Source: Bacteroidota bacterium (GTDB lineage: Bacteria > Bacteroidota > Bacteroidia > NS11-12g > UBA955). Taken from it: DNA of 64,000 nucleotides. The translations under genes were made by a program, and so were the position numbers. The stretch is from assembly GCA_030682255.1 (NCBI GenBank), contig JAUXOK010000024.1:124001-188000 (forward strand). Direction: 5' to 3'. The notes under the pieces are model-generated. The model was not told the origin of the DNA, made no database searches, and worked only from the letters and a program-made list of their open reading frames with translations. Positions 1-9,587 of this stretch are shown in pieces (position 1 is the stretch's first letter; each line of letters opens with the position of its first letter).

Positions 1-103
1 CAACGCCAGCACTATCGTATCCGCGATATTCCAATCTTTTCAACCCTTTTACAACGATTGAATACGCCTCTTTAGGCCCTATATAAGCTACTATTCCACA
101 CAT
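1..103 (-). CDS. glmS: Glutamine-fructose-6-phosphate aminotransferase, N-terminal fragment
   Basis: Only the first 34 codons are in the window; the gene continues beyond its left edge. Reading leftward from the ATG at 103, the protein begins [13 protein letters not shown] and continues to [11 protein letters not shown]. Cys2, exposed after Met removal, is the glutaminase nucleophile of class II amidotransferases, and the RGYDSAG stretch is a conserved substrate-binding segment of GlmS. The enzyme makes glucosamine-6-phosphate, the first committed step to peptidoglycan and lipid A amino sugars, in the cytoplasm. It lies at the end of an envelope and fatty-acid gene block on the same strand, 99 bp after the preceding gene. 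Identification from 34 residues is strong because the motif is nearly invariant; the rest of the protein cannot be checked. Confidence 0.93.
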   Translation of the reverse strand, partial: MCGIVAYIGPKEAYSIVVKGLKRLEYRGYDSAGV

Positions 104-202
104 TTATATTATACTATTGATGCAAAGATAATTATAAAATCGAGTATTCATGAAACGTATTATTGACAGATGTGTATATCTATATCAATCATCTAAATAA
201 TA

Positions 203-625
203 CTACTGTTTTATAAAAAGTAAAGTCTCAGGATTTCCTAGAGGTTGAAAATGCTCAGGACGTTTGCCTTCTCCAAAATCAAATCTAACTCTCATCTTTT
301 GTTTGCCTAACATTTCAAATATCCCCAAATATTGAAAAACAACTGTGGTCATATTGGCATCATAAATTACTAAATCTAACTTATGAGGTTTAGAGAGCGT
401 ATCTACATTTATTTTTGATTTTGTAATTTCATTATTGTAAATCATGTGATTACCGACAAGCGTATCCTTGCTTTTTAATAAAACGAATGTACTATCATCA
501 AAAATATTAAGATAAAAATAAGTACCTTTTTGAGAAGCCTTCCATTGTTCAAATGATTTTTGTGAATAAATAGAATGAGCTAAACTAATTAGCAATAAAA
601 AAAGTAAAAGACTGCGCATCATCAT
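203..625 (-). CDS. Small secreted hypothetical protein
   Basis: This 140-residue protein is not one I recognise. It begins with three Met codons and a leucine-rich signal peptide ending near SIYSQ (residues 1-21), so export across the inner membrane is likely. There is no lipobox cysteine. The mature part is a small mixed sequence with alternating hydrophobic residues (for example TYFYLNIFDDSTFVLL), which suggests a beta-rich fold such as a lipocalin-like barrel, but that is a guess. It starts only 9 bp after the accC stop codon and so is probably co-transcribed at the tail of the plsX-fabH-accBC operon, though nothing in it suggests a lipid-synthesis role. Coding is supported by the signal peptide and tight spacing; function is unknown. 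Confidence 0.7.
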   Translation of the reverse strand: MMMRSLLLFLLLISLAHSIYSQKSFEQWKASQKGTYFYLNIFDDSTFVLLKSKDTLVGNHMIYNNEITKSKINVDTLSKPHKLDLVIYDANMTTVVFQYLGIFEMLGKQKMRVRFDFGEGKRPEHFQPLGNPETLLFIKQ

Positions 626-634
626 AAAAATAAA

Positions 635-1972
635 TTATTTAAAATCGAAGGTATTCATGAAAGCAGTGGTAAAATTACCATCTCTGAAATCTTGATTAGC
701 CATAATTTGTCTTTGTAAAGGAATGGTTGTTTGCACACCTTCAATTACAAATTCTTCTAAGGCTCTTTCCATTTTAACGATACATTCTTCACGGGTTTGA
801 GCACTCACAATTAATTTAGCAATCATACTATCATAATTGGCAGGTATTACATAGTTTGCATAAGCATGAGTATCAACTCTGATACCATGACCACCAGGGA
901 TATGAAAATTAATAATCTTACCTGGACTTGGTCTAAAATTATGATATGGATCTTCAGCATTTATTCTACACTCGATTGCGTGTTTCATTGGCTCATAATC
1001 CTTACCTGAAATGGGTTGACCAGCTGCGATTAAAATTTGTTCTTTAACAAGGTCGTAATTGATAACTTCTTCCGTTACAGGATGCTCTACCTGAATTCTA
1101 GTATTCATCTCCATGAAATAAAAATCACGGTGTTTGTCTACTAAAAACTCGACAGTTCCAACACCCTCATAATTGATACATTGAGCAGCTTTTTTAGCAG
1201 CATCACCCATTTTTTTTCTCAATTCTGGTGTCATAAATGGCGAAGGAGATTCTTCAATAAGTTTTTGATGCCTTCTTTGAATACTGCAATCTCTCTCACT
1301 TAAATGACAAACTTTGCCGTATTGGTCGCCAGCAATTTGAATTTCAATATGTCGCGGATCTTCGATGTATTTTTCCATGTAAATACCATCATTTCCAAAA
1401 GCAGCACCAGCTTCAGTTTTAGCTGAATCCCAAGCTTTTTCAAACTCTTCATCTTTCCAAATTATTCTCATACCTCTTCCACCGCCACCTGCTGTAGCTT
1501 TGATAATTACAGGATAGCCAATTTTTTGAGCTAATTTGATACCTTCTTCAGCAGAGTCTAATAATCCATCACTACCTGGAATAGTTGGTACTCCAGCTTT
1601 TTTCATACTATCCTTGGCATTACTTTTGTCGCCCATACCATTAATTTGTTCGGGAGTAGCTCCAATAAACTTGATGCCATGATCTTTACAAACTTGACTA
1701 AACTTAGCATTTTCGCTCAAAAACCCATATCCAGGATGAATGGCATCTGCATTCGTAATTTCTGCGGCAGCAATAATATTTGAAATTTTAAGATACGATA
1801 AATTACTTGGTGGAGGACCTATACAAACAGCTTCGTCTGCAAAACGAACATGTAAACTTTCTTTATCAGCAGTACTATAAACGGCAACAGTTTTTATTCC
1901 CATCTCTTTGCAAGTACGGATAATTCTCAGGGCGATTTCTCCCCTATTGGCAATTAATATTTTTCTAAACAT
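635..1972 (-). CDS. accC: Acetyl-CoA carboxylase, biotin carboxylase subunit
   Basis: At 445 residues it has the standard length of AccC. It catalyses ATP-dependent carboxylation of biotin on AccB, the first half-reaction of malonyl-CoA synthesis for fatty acids. The N-terminal domain starts [16 protein letters not shown]. The glycine-rich ATP-grasp loop [10 protein letters not shown] is at about residues 160-169, and the catalytic region [13 protein letters not shown] is near 289-301, with the catalytic Arg at about 292 and the metal-ligand Glu at 296. It follows accB by 37 bp on the minus strand and belongs to the yceD-rpmF-plsX-fabH-accB-accC block. The partner carboxyltransferase genes accA and accD are not in the window. 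A pyruvate or propionyl-CoA carboxylase subunit is possible by sequence alone, but the adjacent accB and fabH favour acetyl-CoA carboxylase. Confidence 0.96.
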   Translation of the reverse strand: MFRKILIANRGEIALRIIRTCKEMGIKTVAVYSTADKESLHVRFADEAVCIGPPPSNLSYLKISNIIAAAEITNADAIHPGYGFLSENAKFSQVCKDHGIKFIGATPEQINGMGDKSNAKDSMKKAGVPTIPGSDGLLDSAEEGIKLAQKIGYPVIIKATAGGGGRGMRIIWKDEEFEKAWDSAKTEAGAAFGNDGIYMEKYIEDPRHIEIQIAGDQYGKVCHLSERDCSIQRRHQKLIEESPSPFMTPELRKKMGDAAKKAAQCINYEGVGTVEFLVDKHRDFYFMEMNTRIQVEHPVTEEVINYDLVKEQILIAAGQPISGKDYEPMKHAIECRINAEDPYHNFRPSPGKIINFHIPGGHGIRVDTHAYANYVIPANYDSMIAKLIVSAQTREECIVKMERALEEFVIEGVQTTIPLQRQIMANQDFRDGNFTTAFMNTFDFK

Positions 1973-2009
1973 AAGCTATACTTATTGTTGATTCAATAAA
2001 CAGTTAATC

Positions 2010-2504
2010 TTAGTTTGGTTCAACTAAGAAAAGTGGTTGATCGTATTCTACCGGTGTAGCATTATCTACCAATACTTTAACGATTTTGCCAGAAACTTCA
2101 GACTCAATTTCATTAAATAGTTTCATAGCTTCTATGATACATACTGGTTTACCAACTTTAATTTCATCACCTACATTTACAAAAGAAGGTTTGTCTGGAC
2201 TTGAAGAACGGTAAAATGTTCCAATCATTGGAGATTTAATTGTTATTAAATTACTAGATTCAGCAGCTGGAGTTGTCGATGTAATTACAGGAGCTGAAGT
2301 TTGTTCAGTAGAAGTTGCAGCAGGCAAAGCAGCTTGTTGAGCAGGAGCAGCAACTTGAGCTTGAATATATTGTGGTGCTGAAATTACTTGTTGACTTGGT
2401 TTTCTAATAACTAACTTAAAGTCTTTTTTTTCAATTTCTACCTCACCTACGTTTTTTTGAGATGAAACGAATCTGATTAAATTTTCTATTTCCTTGATAT
2501 CCAT
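2010..2504 (-). CDS. accB: Biotin carboxyl carrier protein of acetyl-CoA carboxylase
   Basis: This 164-residue protein carries biotin between AccC and the carboxyltransferase. The N-terminal part (residues 1-40) is the helical segment that contacts AccC. Residues about 45-85 are an Ala/Pro/Thr/Gln-rich flexible linker. The C-terminal biotinyl domain spans about 86-164 and contains the biotinylation motif EAMKL with Lys128 as the modified residue. It also shows the AccB-specific thumb-like insertion ([16 protein letters not shown]). It lies 34 bp downstream of fabH and 37 bp upstream of accC on the minus strand, the usual Bacteroidota order. Length and motif match the family closely. Confidence 0.96.
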   Translation of the reverse strand: MDIKEIENLIRFVSSQKNVGEVEIEKKDFKLVIRKPSQQVISAPQYIQAQVAAPAQQAALPAATSTEQTSAPVITSTTPAAESSNLITIKSPMIGTFYRSSSPDKPSFVNVGDEIKVGKPVCIIEAMKLFNEIESEVSGKIVKVLVDNATPVEYDQPLFLVEPN

Positions 2505-2538
2505 ATTATTAACTTATTTTATTGATTTATGTTTTGTA

Positions 2539-3534
2539 TTAACTGTTGTAAGCCCATTTGATGTAGATGCTTCCCCAAGTAAAACCTCCACCAAAGGTTG
2601 CTAAAATTAAATTATCTCCTTTTTTGAATTTTGTTTCAAAGTCCCAAAATAGCAAAGGCAAAGTGCCACTGGTTGTGTTGCCATATTTTTCTATGTTCAT
2701 TAAAACCTTTTCAGAAGGCAAATTCATTTTCTCAGCTGTGTAATCAATAATACGTTTATTGGCTTGATGTGCCAATAAATAATTGATATCTTCTGCTTTT
2801 AAATTGTTTCTCTTCATAATTTCAGTAGAAACATCCGCCATATTAGTAGTTGCAAATTTAAAAACAGATTTACCTTCTTGATATACGTAGTGTTCTCTTG
2901 CATCAATAGTTTGATGAGTTGGTGGTTTGAGAGAGCCTCCAGCTTTTTGATGTAAAAATTCTCTGCCACTGCCATCAGATTTTAAAATTGAATCAATGAT
3001 TCCAAAACCCTCTGTATTAGGTTCTAATAAAACGGCTCCACCACCATCGCCAAAAATTATACAAGTATTTCTATCTGTATAATCAATTATAGCACTCATT
3101 TTATCAAAACCACAAACTACAACCTTTTGATGTTTTCCAGTTTCGATAAACTTAGCACCAGTTTCAAGTGCGTATAAAAAACCACTGCAAGCAGCAGCTA
3201 AATCAAACCCCCAAGCATTAATTGCTCCAATTTTATCACAAACTATATTAGCGCAGGAAGGAAAAACTAAATCTCCTGTAATAGTTCCAATAATTAATAA
3301 ATCTATTTCTTCGGCTTTAATGCCTCTTTTCTTCAACAACTCGTTGACAGCTTCAACCGCCATATCTGAAGTAGCTTTTCCTGGTTCATTTTGTATTCTG
3401 CGTTCTTTAATACCAGTTCTACTAGTAATCCATTCATCGTTAGTATCAACTAATTTTTCAAGGTCGTGATTTGTTAATCTGGTTTCAGGAACAAATCCAC
3501 CAATAGCAGTAATAGCAGCTGTAATTTTACTCAT
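2539..3534 (-). CDS. fabH: Beta-ketoacyl-ACP synthase III
   Basis: This 331-residue thiolase-fold enzyme condenses acetyl-CoA with malonyl-ACP to begin fatty-acid elongation. The catalytic triad can be read directly: Cys116 in AAACSGFLYAL, His256 in LLAHQANKRI, and Asn286 in YGNTTSGTLPL. The last motif is usually GNTSAAS in FabH, so GNTTSGT is a variant, but the catalytic Asn is kept. The start MSKITAAITAIGGFVP fits the family. It sits between plsX and accB in the lipid operon, with 63 bp to plsX. Some organisms carry several FabH-like proteins for polyketide or aryl-polyene synthesis; the housekeeping operon makes the primary FabH role most likely. Confidence 0.95.
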   Translation of the reverse strand: MSKITAAITAIGGFVPETRLTNHDLEKLVDTNDEWITSRTGIKERRIQNEPGKATSDMAVEAVNELLKKRGIKAEEIDLLIIGTITGDLVFPSCANIVCDKIGAINAWGFDLAAACSGFLYALETGAKFIETGKHQKVVVCGFDKMSAIIDYTDRNTCIIFGDGGGAVLLEPNTEGFGIIDSILKSDGSGREFLHQKAGGSLKPPTHQTIDAREHYVYQEGKSVFKFATTNMADVSTEIMKRNNLKAEDINYLLAHQANKRIIDYTAEKMNLPSEKVLMNIEKYGNTTSGTLPLLFWDFETKFKKGDNLILATFGGGFTWGSIYIKWAYNS

Positions 3535-3597
3535 TTAATAAAAGTAACTATAATTATAATAAAGTGGTGCAAATTATAAATAAGTTCTGAAAAAAAC

Positions 3598-4530
3598 TTA
3601 AAAAGATTGTTTTATTTTTTCTATCAATTTTGACTCAACAACATCTTTGGCTAATTTAAACATTTTAGCAAAAGAATCTTCCTTTGAAATACCATGTCCA
3701 ATTATAACTGGTTCGTTGACTCCTAAAATTGCTGTACCGCCATAATTTTTGAAATTAAACTTATCAAGATACTCATTTTCAATACCTAATTTGGTTAAAG
3801 AATAATAAAAATCTTCGCATAATTTAAGGACAATGTTACCTGTATATCCATCACATACGATAACATCAGCTTTATCATTGAACAAATCTCTTCCTTCAAC
3901 ATTTCCGACAAAATTGATTCTATCATTCATTTCAAGTTGAGGATAGCTAGCTTGATTAAGAATATTTCCTTTTTCTTTTTCTTCTCCAATACTTAATAAA
4001 GCAACTTTAGGATTAGAAATACCATAAACATATTGTGCATATAGTGAACCTAGTATAGCAAATTGATTTAATACTTCTGGTTTACAATCTGCATTTGCCC
4101 CTACATCTAATAAAACCCCAAAACCACCAGCTAGTTTAGGTAAAATTGAGGTAATTGTAGGACGTTGAACACCATCAATTGCTTTAACAGAAAATAGCGC
4201 CCCAACTAACATAGCACCAGTATTACCAGCTCCAATGAGGGCTTCAATATTTTTATCTACAAGATGTTTGTATGCAATATTGATACTAGAACCTTTTTTA
4301 TGGGCTATAGCTTTAGTTGCATGTTCTCCCATTTCTATAACCTCAGGAGCATCAACAATTTCAAAATATGAATCAGAAACACCTAGTTTAGAGAAACATT
4401 CGACAATATCTGCCTTCCTTCCAAAAAGAACAGGATAAATATCGGGATATTGCTTTCTAACAGCAATACATCCTTTTACAGCTTCCAAGGGGGCAAAATC
4501 TCCCCCCATTGCATCTATACCAATGCGCAT
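3598..4530 (-). CDS. plsX: Phosphate acyltransferase PlsX
   Basis: This 310-residue protein makes acyl-phosphate from acyl-ACP, which PlsY then uses to acylate glycerol-3-phosphate in phospholipid synthesis. The N-terminus MRIGIDAMGGDFAPLEAVKG is the PlsX signature, and other conserved stretches are LIGAGNTGAML, LLDVGANADCKPE and DVIVCDGYTGNIVLK. It acts as a peripheral membrane enzyme. It lies 9 bp after rpmF and before fabH, the widespread rpmF-plsX-fabH arrangement that links ribosome supply and lipid synthesis. Length is slightly below the usual 330-340 residues, with no missing motif seen. Confidence 0.95.
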   Translation of the reverse strand: MRIGIDAMGGDFAPLEAVKGCIAVRKQYPDIYPVLFGRKADIVECFSKLGVSDSYFEIVDAPEVIEMGEHATKAIAHKKGSSINIAYKHLVDKNIEALIGAGNTGAMLVGALFSVKAIDGVQRPTITSILPKLAGGFGVLLDVGANADCKPEVLNQFAILGSLYAQYVYGISNPKVALLSIGEEKEKGNILNQASYPQLEMNDRINFVGNVEGRDLFNDKADVIVCDGYTGNIVLKLCEDFYYSLTKLGIENEYLDKFNFKNYGGTAILGVNEPVIIGHGISKEDSFAKMFKLAKDVVESKLIEKIKQSF

Positions 4531-4539
4531 GAGTTAAAA

Positions 4540-4722
4540 TTAGTCGTTACGACCCTTCATTACCTTTACGCCTCTGTACATACCTGTCTCTAGGTTTACA
4601 CGATGGTATAAAGAAATATCACCAGTGGTTGGATCTGCAATAAATTGTTTGTTATCCAAATTGTGGTGGGTTCTACGTTTGTCTCTCCTTGTGCGTGATA
4701 TTTTTCGTTTAGGATTTGGCAT
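4540..4722 (-). CDS. rpmF: 50S ribosomal protein L32
   Basis: A 60-residue basic protein beginning MPNPKRKISRTRRDKRRTHH, the characteristic N-terminus of bacterial L32. It binds 23S rRNA near the peptidyl-transferase region of the large subunit. The four-cysteine zinc motif present in some L32 proteins is absent, so this is the Cys-minus form. It sits 23 bp after the DUF177 (YceD) gene and 9 bp before plsX, a gene order conserved very widely. It is certainly part of the operon transcribed from the promoter at 5294-5324. Confidence 0.97.
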   Translation of the reverse strand: MPNPKRKISRTRRDKRRTHHNLDNKQFIADPTTGDISLYHRVNLETGMYRGVKVMKGRND

Positions 4723-4745
4723 ATTATTATGTTATTTATATTGTA

Positions 4746-5261
4746 TTATAATGTTTCTTCTTCAAAATCTGAGTCTCTTTCAGGCAAATCATCTCCAGTA
4801 GTATCAACATCTATAACCATTGTTATTTTTTCTTCAATAGCTGGATCACATTTTCGTCCAATGTCATTACACGTTTTTTTAATTGGTATTGACAAATAAA
4901 TGTAATCAAATAAATGTTGAGCAATATTAATTTTATAATCTGACGACCCGATGTATATTAAATCATCTTCATCTTCTAATTCACTATCTGTTATTTTAAC
5001 CAACAATTGATATTCTCCGAAGATTGGCAATTGTAGATCGTTTAAACATCTGTCACATTCTGTATTTATTTTACCAGATATAGTAAAATTCAATGTAAAC
5101 ATGCTAGTGTTTTTTATAAAATCAATATCAACCTTGATTTCATGTACTGATAAAGAACTTTCAAATGCTTTAAAAAAATCGTCCTTAACTACGAATTCAA
5201 AATGATGATTACCCTCTTTAAGTTTAACAAACTCTATATCAAACTCTCTTAATAAATTCAT
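4746..5261 (-). CDS. DUF177 (YceD-type) protein
   Basis: A 171-residue protein of the DUF177/YceD family, recognised by the motif CDRCLNDLQLPI (about residues 88-99), by its acidic C-terminus, and by its position directly upstream of rpmF, which is conserved from Escherichia to Bacteroidota and plants. Two further cysteines (TCNDIGRKCDP) could complete a metal site with the CxxC pair. Family members have been linked to 23S rRNA accumulation and ribosome assembly, so a role in large-subunit biogenesis is a family-based inference. It is the first gene of the minus-strand operon yceD-rpmF-plsX-fabH-accB-accC. Confidence 0.88.
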   Translation of the reverse strand: MNLLREFDIEFVKLKEGNHHFEFVVKDDFFKAFESSLSVHEIKVDIDFIKNTSMFTLNFTISGKINTECDRCLNDLQLPIFGEYQLLVKITDSELEDEDDLIYIGSSDYKINIAQHLFDYIYLSIPIKKTCNDIGRKCDPAIEEKITMVIDVDTTGDDLPERDSDFEEETL

Positions 5262-5293
5262 ATTTCAGAACACGTTTTTTTTAAAACGGACTG

Positions 5294-5324
5294 CAAAGGT
5301 AACATTTTATTATTACTTTCCAAA
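5294..5324 (-). promoter_or_regulatory. Promoter of the yceD-rpmF-plsX-fabH-accBC operon
   Basis: Reading the minus strand, a -33 box TTTG (5324-5321), a 19-bp spacer and a -7 box TACCTTTG (5301-5294) match the Bacteroidota primary sigma consensus TTTG-N19-21-TAnnTTTG. The predicted transcript would start near 5285, about 25 nt before the ATG at 5261. The promoter lies 35 bp after the bamA stop codon, so the lipid operon can be expressed separately from uppS-bamA. Confidence 0.72.
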
Positions 5325-5359
5325 GATTTTTAATTAATGACTTTACTTATCAATAAAAT

Positions 5360-7945
5360 CTAGAATTGTTGACCAATAAAGAAGTGGAATTGACCAGGTT
5401 TGGTCGTTAAACCTCTATTAAGTGTTTGCCAATCAAAACCATAAGCATAATCTAAGCCTAATAAACCAAACATTGGTAAAAACAATCTAACTCCAGCACC
5501 TGCACTTCTTTTAATGTCAAATGGATTGAAATTTCGAGTATTAACCCAAGCGTTTCCACCTTCTATGAATGTTTGTAAATAAATAGAAGCACTTGGTGAA
5601 TTTGTAATTGAGTATCTTAATTCACAGGTAAATTTATTAAATATGGTTGCTCCTGCATTTGTAGATGAACCAACAGCATTTTCTGTAATGGTTCTATCTG
5701 GATATCCTCTTAATGAAATTATTTCTGTACCTATTTGACCAAAACTATTTAATCCACTTCCACCAACCATAAAACGTTCGAACGGAGAATAGCCCAAACC
5801 TTTATTGTAATAACCTAAGTAACCGAAACGAATTTTTGTTGCTAAAACAAATTTTCCGAATAGTTTATTATAATTTTCGACATCAAATTTCCATTTGTGA
5901 TACTCTATCCATTTATATTTTTGATCATCCGATAGGGTTGAATAATTTTTATTTGAAAATGCCGATATTGGTGGTGTTGCTGCAATACTTAATGTATAGG
6001 TAGAACCTTGTGTTGGGAAAATTGGTTCGTTTACAGAACTTCTTGTTAAAATATATTTTAGTTCTAAATTATTACTTTTTCCAGTATTTATCTGTAAACC
6101 AAATGCACCTCCTGCATTTTGTAAGTCATATTGTTGCAGACTTAAAGAATAAAAAGCCGAGAAAAAATCATCTGGCCACCTTAATCTTTTTCCAAGTGAT
6201 AGTGAAGCACCTGTAATTCTTATAAATCGTTTGGTTGGATCAGAATTTTTCTTAGAATCAAATGATTGATTGGTTCTATATAAACTTGTAGTAAATGAGT
6301 TGGGCTTTTTGCCACCCAACCAAGGTTCTGTTATTGAAAAATTATAGGATTGATAAAACAAACCATTTGATTGCGCTCTGATACTCAACCTCTGTCCATC
6401 TCCAGAAGGCAATGGATTCCACATGGATGGTTTAAACAATTTTCTGGTAGAAAAATTATTCAAGGTTAAACCTAATGTTCCTACAAAACCACCAAAACCA
6501 CCTTGTGCAAATGCAGGATTTAAATTTTGCATATTCTGATTTCTGTTACCTCCCCAGCCTCCTGATAGCTCAATTTGATCATTTGCTTTTTCAGCAACAG
6601 TATATTCAATGTCGACTGTTCCGTCTGCTTGATTTGGAATTGGATTAACACCCATTGCTTGTGGATCAAAATATCCTAATTGCGATAATTCTCTGATTGA
6701 ACGGGTTATATCACTTCTAGAAAACTTTTGTCCTGGTCGAGTTCTTAATTCTCTTAAAACCACATGATCGCTAGTTTTGGTATTTCCTTTAATGATGATT
6801 CTATTATATGTAGCCTGTGTTCTTTCGATAATTCTAATTTCAATATCAATACTATCGTTTTCTACTTTTGTTTCAATAGGTGTTACTCCAAAAAACAAAT
6901 AACCATCGTCCATGTACAAACTAGATAAATCTGTACCATTTTGACTAAAAAACAAACGTTCATCTAAAACTGTAACATCATAAATATCACCATTTTTAAT
7001 TCCTAATACTTTAGTTAAATCTGAACTACTGTATTTATTATTACCGGTAAAAGTAATATGTCTAAAATAATATTTACTGCCCTCATTGACACCAATTTTG
7101 ATGGCCACTCTTTTGGGATTGATAACAAAAACGGAATCAAAAGTAATGGTTGCATCCCTAAATCCTTTGCTATTATATTTTGTAATAAGTTTCTTTTTAT
7201 CTTCGGCAAACTCTGATTCAATAAATTTTGAAGATTTCCACAGTTTCCATTTATGCCTTTTTCTGATGGTTTTTGATAATGAATTTCTAAGTTCTGCATC
7301 AGTTATTTTGTCGTTTCCTGCAAATTCTATATCATGTACTTTTACTTTGGCGCCTTTATCGATAAAAATTCGTAAGAAATTTTGATTTGGTATAGTATCA
7401 GCTTCTTGTTTAATATCCATCTTAACGCCAAAATAACCTTTTTTGAAATAATGATTTCTTATTTCCCGTCTAACTCTATTGAGCATGTCTTCATTAATTA
7501 TCATGCCTCTTTTAATTGAAATTTCGTCTCTTAAATTCTTGGCTTCAGACTTTCCAATGCCTCTCAATGAGAATTTGGATAATCTAGGTCTTTCTTCAAC
7601 TTCTATGATTAAAAATATTTTATTCCCTTCGATTTTCTTGACTGATATGGCAACATAAGAAAAATAATTCTGCTTCCATAAATTATCAATGGCCTGAGAA
7701 ATTTCGTTACCAGGAATTTTAATGGTTTGATTAAAACTTAGATTTGAATTAAGTATAATGATATTTTTATCAATATATTTATTTCCTTTTGTTTCAATTG
7801 ATGTAATTAAATATTCTGTTGGTTTGTTGTAATCCAACTTAAAATAATCAAGATTTACTCTAGATGTATCTTGTGCATTTAATAAATTTCCAATAAAATA
7901 AGCAATTAATAACCCTAATGGTTTAATATGTTTTTCAAATCTCAT
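5360..7945 (-). CDS. bamA: Outer membrane protein assembly factor BamA
   Basis: An 861-residue Omp85 protein that inserts beta-barrels into the outer membrane. A signal segment (about residues 8-25, ending LLNAQ) is followed by tandem POTRA domains over roughly residues 40-450, each with the xxxGN or xxxGI pattern (IETKGNKYIDK, FSLRGIGKSEA, IEFAGNDKITD, ITFTGNNKYSS, IIIKGNTKTSD). The C-terminal barrel follows, ending in Phe (FHFFIGQQF), the usual outer-membrane C-terminal signature. The motif VGGSGLNSFGQIGTEIISLRGY resembles the Omp85 VRGF/Y lid loop. I chose the ATG at 7945 (MRFEKH) because it lies one base after the uppS stop; the longer frame would overlap uppS. It is translationally linked to uppS. 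Confidence 0.93.
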   Translation of the reverse strand: MRFEKHIKPLGLLIAYFIGNLLNAQDTSRVNLDYFKLDYNKPTEYLITSIETKGNKYIDKNIIILNSNLSFNQTIKIPGNEISQAIDNLWKQNYFSYVAISVKKIEGNKIFLIIEVEERPRLSKFSLRGIGKSEAKNLRDEISIKRGMIINEDMLNRVRREIRNHYFKKGYFGVKMDIKQEADTIPNQNFLRIFIDKGAKVKVHDIEFAGNDKITDAELRNSLSKTIRKRHKWKLWKSSKFIESEFAEDKKKLITKYNSKGFRDATITFDSVFVINPKRVAIKIGVNEGSKYYFRHITFTGNNKYSSSDLTKVLGIKNGDIYDVTVLDERLFFSQNGTDLSSLYMDDGYLFFGVTPIETKVENDSIDIEIRIIERTQATYNRIIIKGNTKTSDHVVLRELRTRPGQKFSRSDITRSIRELSQLGYFDPQAMGVNPIPNQADGTVDIEYTVAEKANDQIELSGGWGGNRNQNMQNLNPAFAQGGFGGFVGTLGLTLNNFSTRKLFKPSMWNPLPSGDGQRLSIRAQSNGLFYQSYNFSITEPWLGGKKPNSFTTSLYRTNQSFDSKKNSDPTKRFIRITGASLSLGKRLRWPDDFFSAFYSLSLQQYDLQNAGGAFGLQINTGKSNNLELKYILTRSSVNEPIFPTQGSTYTLSIAATPPISAFSNKNYSTLSDDQKYKWIEYHKWKFDVENYNKLFGKFVLATKIRFGYLGYYNKGLGYSPFERFMVGGSGLNSFGQIGTEIISLRGYPDRTITENAVGSSTNAGATIFNKFTCELRYSITNSPSASIYLQTFIEGGNAWVNTRNFNPFDIKRSAGAGVRLFLPMFGLLGLDYAYGFDWQTLNRGLTTKPGQFHFFIGQQF

Positions 7946-7946
7946 T

Positions 7947-8693
7947 TTAGTGAACTTGTTCGCTTGTTTTTCCAAATCTTCTTTCTCTTTTTTGATAGTC
8001 TAAAATAGCTTTATAAAAAGCATTTTTGTCAAACTCTGGCCAATATATGTCTGTGAAATAAAATTCGCCATAAGCCAATTCCCACAACATAAAATTACTA
8101 ATTCTTAATTCTCCACTGGTTCTAATCAATAATTCTGGTTCAGGAAATTCTCCCGAAGTTAATGACTTTGAAATAATTGATTCATTAATATCATTGATTG
8201 AAATTTCATTATTTTTAACCATTTCAGCAATCTTTTTTGTAGCATGAACAATATCCCATCTTGCACTGTAATTTAAAGCTAGAATTAAATCCATGCTATC
8301 ATTATTTTTAGTTAATTCAATTGCACTTAATAATTCTTTTTTTGCATCAGGGGGCAAGTTGTCAATGTCTCCAATCGCTTTGAGTCTAATATTGTTTTTT
8401 TGCAATGTTTTGATCTCACTTCGAATGGTTCTAACTAACAAGGTCATAATAGCTTTAACTTCAAATGCCGGTCTGTTCCAATTTTCTGTACTAAATGTAT
8501 ATAATGTCAGGTATTTTACGCCAAGTTTTGCTGCAGTTTCTGCAACAACTCTTACTGATTTTACGCCATACTCATGACCAACAACTCTAGGTAAAGATTT
8601 TTTTTTTGCCCATCTTCCATTTCCATCCATAATTATAGCGATGTGTAATGGTAATTTATCTGTATCTATTTGATCAATTAAATTTTCGGACAT
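7947..8693 (-). CDS. uppS: Undecaprenyl diphosphate synthase (cis-prenyltransferase)
   Basis: A 248-residue isoprenyl transferase that extends farnesyl diphosphate with eight isopentenyl units to make the C55 lipid carrier for cell-wall and O-antigen synthesis. The signature IIMDGNGRWAKKK holds the catalytic Asp23. Other conserved blocks are TLYTFSTENWNRP, LNYSARWDI and the C-terminal RTSGELRISNFMLWELAYGEFYF region that binds diphosphate. The gene ends one base before the bamA start, and both probably form one transcript together with the DUF6089 genes upstream. A -7-like box TACATTTG (minus strand, 8714-8707) lies only about 14 bp before the ATG, so a very short leader is possible. Confidence 0.95.
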   Translation of the reverse strand: MSENLIDQIDTDKLPLHIAIIMDGNGRWAKKKSLPRVVGHEYGVKSVRVVAETAAKLGVKYLTLYTFSTENWNRPAFEVKAIMTLLVRTIRSEIKTLQKNNIRLKAIGDIDNLPPDAKKELLSAIELTKNNDSMDLILALNYSARWDIVHATKKIAEMVKNNEISINDINESIISKSLTSGEFPEPELLIRTSGELRISNFMLWELAYGEFYFTDIYWPEFDKNAFYKAILDYQKRERRFGKTSEQVH

Positions 8694-8733
8694 TTTCTGA
8701 TGGGTGCAAATGTAATTTTATTTTTTGATTAGT

Positions 8734-9567
8734 TTACATGGATGATGGACATGGCTGTAAATTAACACTTCTTTTTGAGATTGTTATACCAAATATGAAA
8801 TACCAATCCTTTAAATGCTTGTCTCCTCTCATCGTATTTGGATGAATTGGTGGCTGATTATTAAGTGTTTGTGCATGTGAAATTTCAGCAGCAGTCAGAC
8901 CCTGTGCTGCCAAAATTGCTGCATAAGAAGGATAATTATTCTTTGTATCGTCTAAATAATCGGTGAAAGTTTTTCTAAAACCAATTTCAGTTCCAATCAC
9001 ATATTTTCTTCCAATGTTAAATTTATATCCAATGCCTAAAGTAATAGCAGGTTGAATTAATGAGTACTTTTTTTTCTTATCAACTACCTGTCCCTCTGTG
9101 GCTAAATCTCTTAGGCTTACTAAATCACCCTTAGCTAATCTAACCTTAGGATCGAAATGAAATAAATTAATGCCTGAAAACACATAAACAGTTTTATGTT
9201 CCTCTCTCACATTAATTCCAAATGGTTTAAAATTAAATTCCGTAAAATATCCTAATTCGAAAATTTGGCTTTGGAAAGATAAATTTCTATATAAATTTGA
9301 ATTGAAATTGTTATCGTTCCCAGAAATTGAAGCATAAGTAAATTGATATCTACTTGTAAAGTATTTGGAATGATGGTATTTATAAAAAACACCTGCGGCA
9401 AAATGGGTTTCTTTTAAAACAATTTCAGGAGCTAAGTCGCCAAAATAATTGCTACCACCAAGTTGAATTCCAAATTCATTGATGCCATTTCTATATCTTT
9501 GTGAAAACAATAAAGTTGATAAGGAACTATAAATTCCAATAAAAAATAATATCTTTAAAAATCGCAC
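8734..9567 (-). CDS. DUF6089-type outer membrane beta-barrel protein
   Basis: A 277-residue predicted outer membrane protein with a signal peptide (residues 1-22, ending LLFSQ). The start of the mature protein, NEFGIQLGGSNYFGDLAP, is the typical opening of the DUF6089 family, and alternating aromatic/hydrophobic strands follow, for example RYQFTYASISGNDNNF and TLGIGYKFNIG. It is one of two adjacent paralogues (the other is at 9588-10475); both share FRKTFTDYLDD near the C-terminal third. Location next to uppS-bamA is common in Bacteroidota and suggests an envelope role, but no specific activity is established that I can point to. Confidence 0.82.
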   Translation of the reverse strand: MRFLKILFFIGIYSSLSTLLFSQRYRNGINEFGIQLGGSNYFGDLAPEIVLKETHFAAGVFYKYHHSKYFTSRYQFTYASISGNDNNFNSNLYRNLSFQSQIFELGYFTEFNFKPFGINVREEHKTVYVFSGINLFHFDPKVRLAKGDLVSLRDLATEGQVVDKKKKYSLIQPAITLGIGYKFNIGRKYVIGTEIGFRKTFTDYLDDTKNNYPSYAAILAAQGLTAAEISHAQTLNNQPPIHPNTMRGDKHLKDWYFIFGITISKRSVNLQPCPSSM

Positions 9568-9587
9568 AGTAGCTTTGATTCGATAGG

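Noticed and set aside
7015-7385. Overlapping frames on both strands inside bamA
   Set aside because: They lie wholly within the POTRA region of an intact BamA and have no independent start signals or family.
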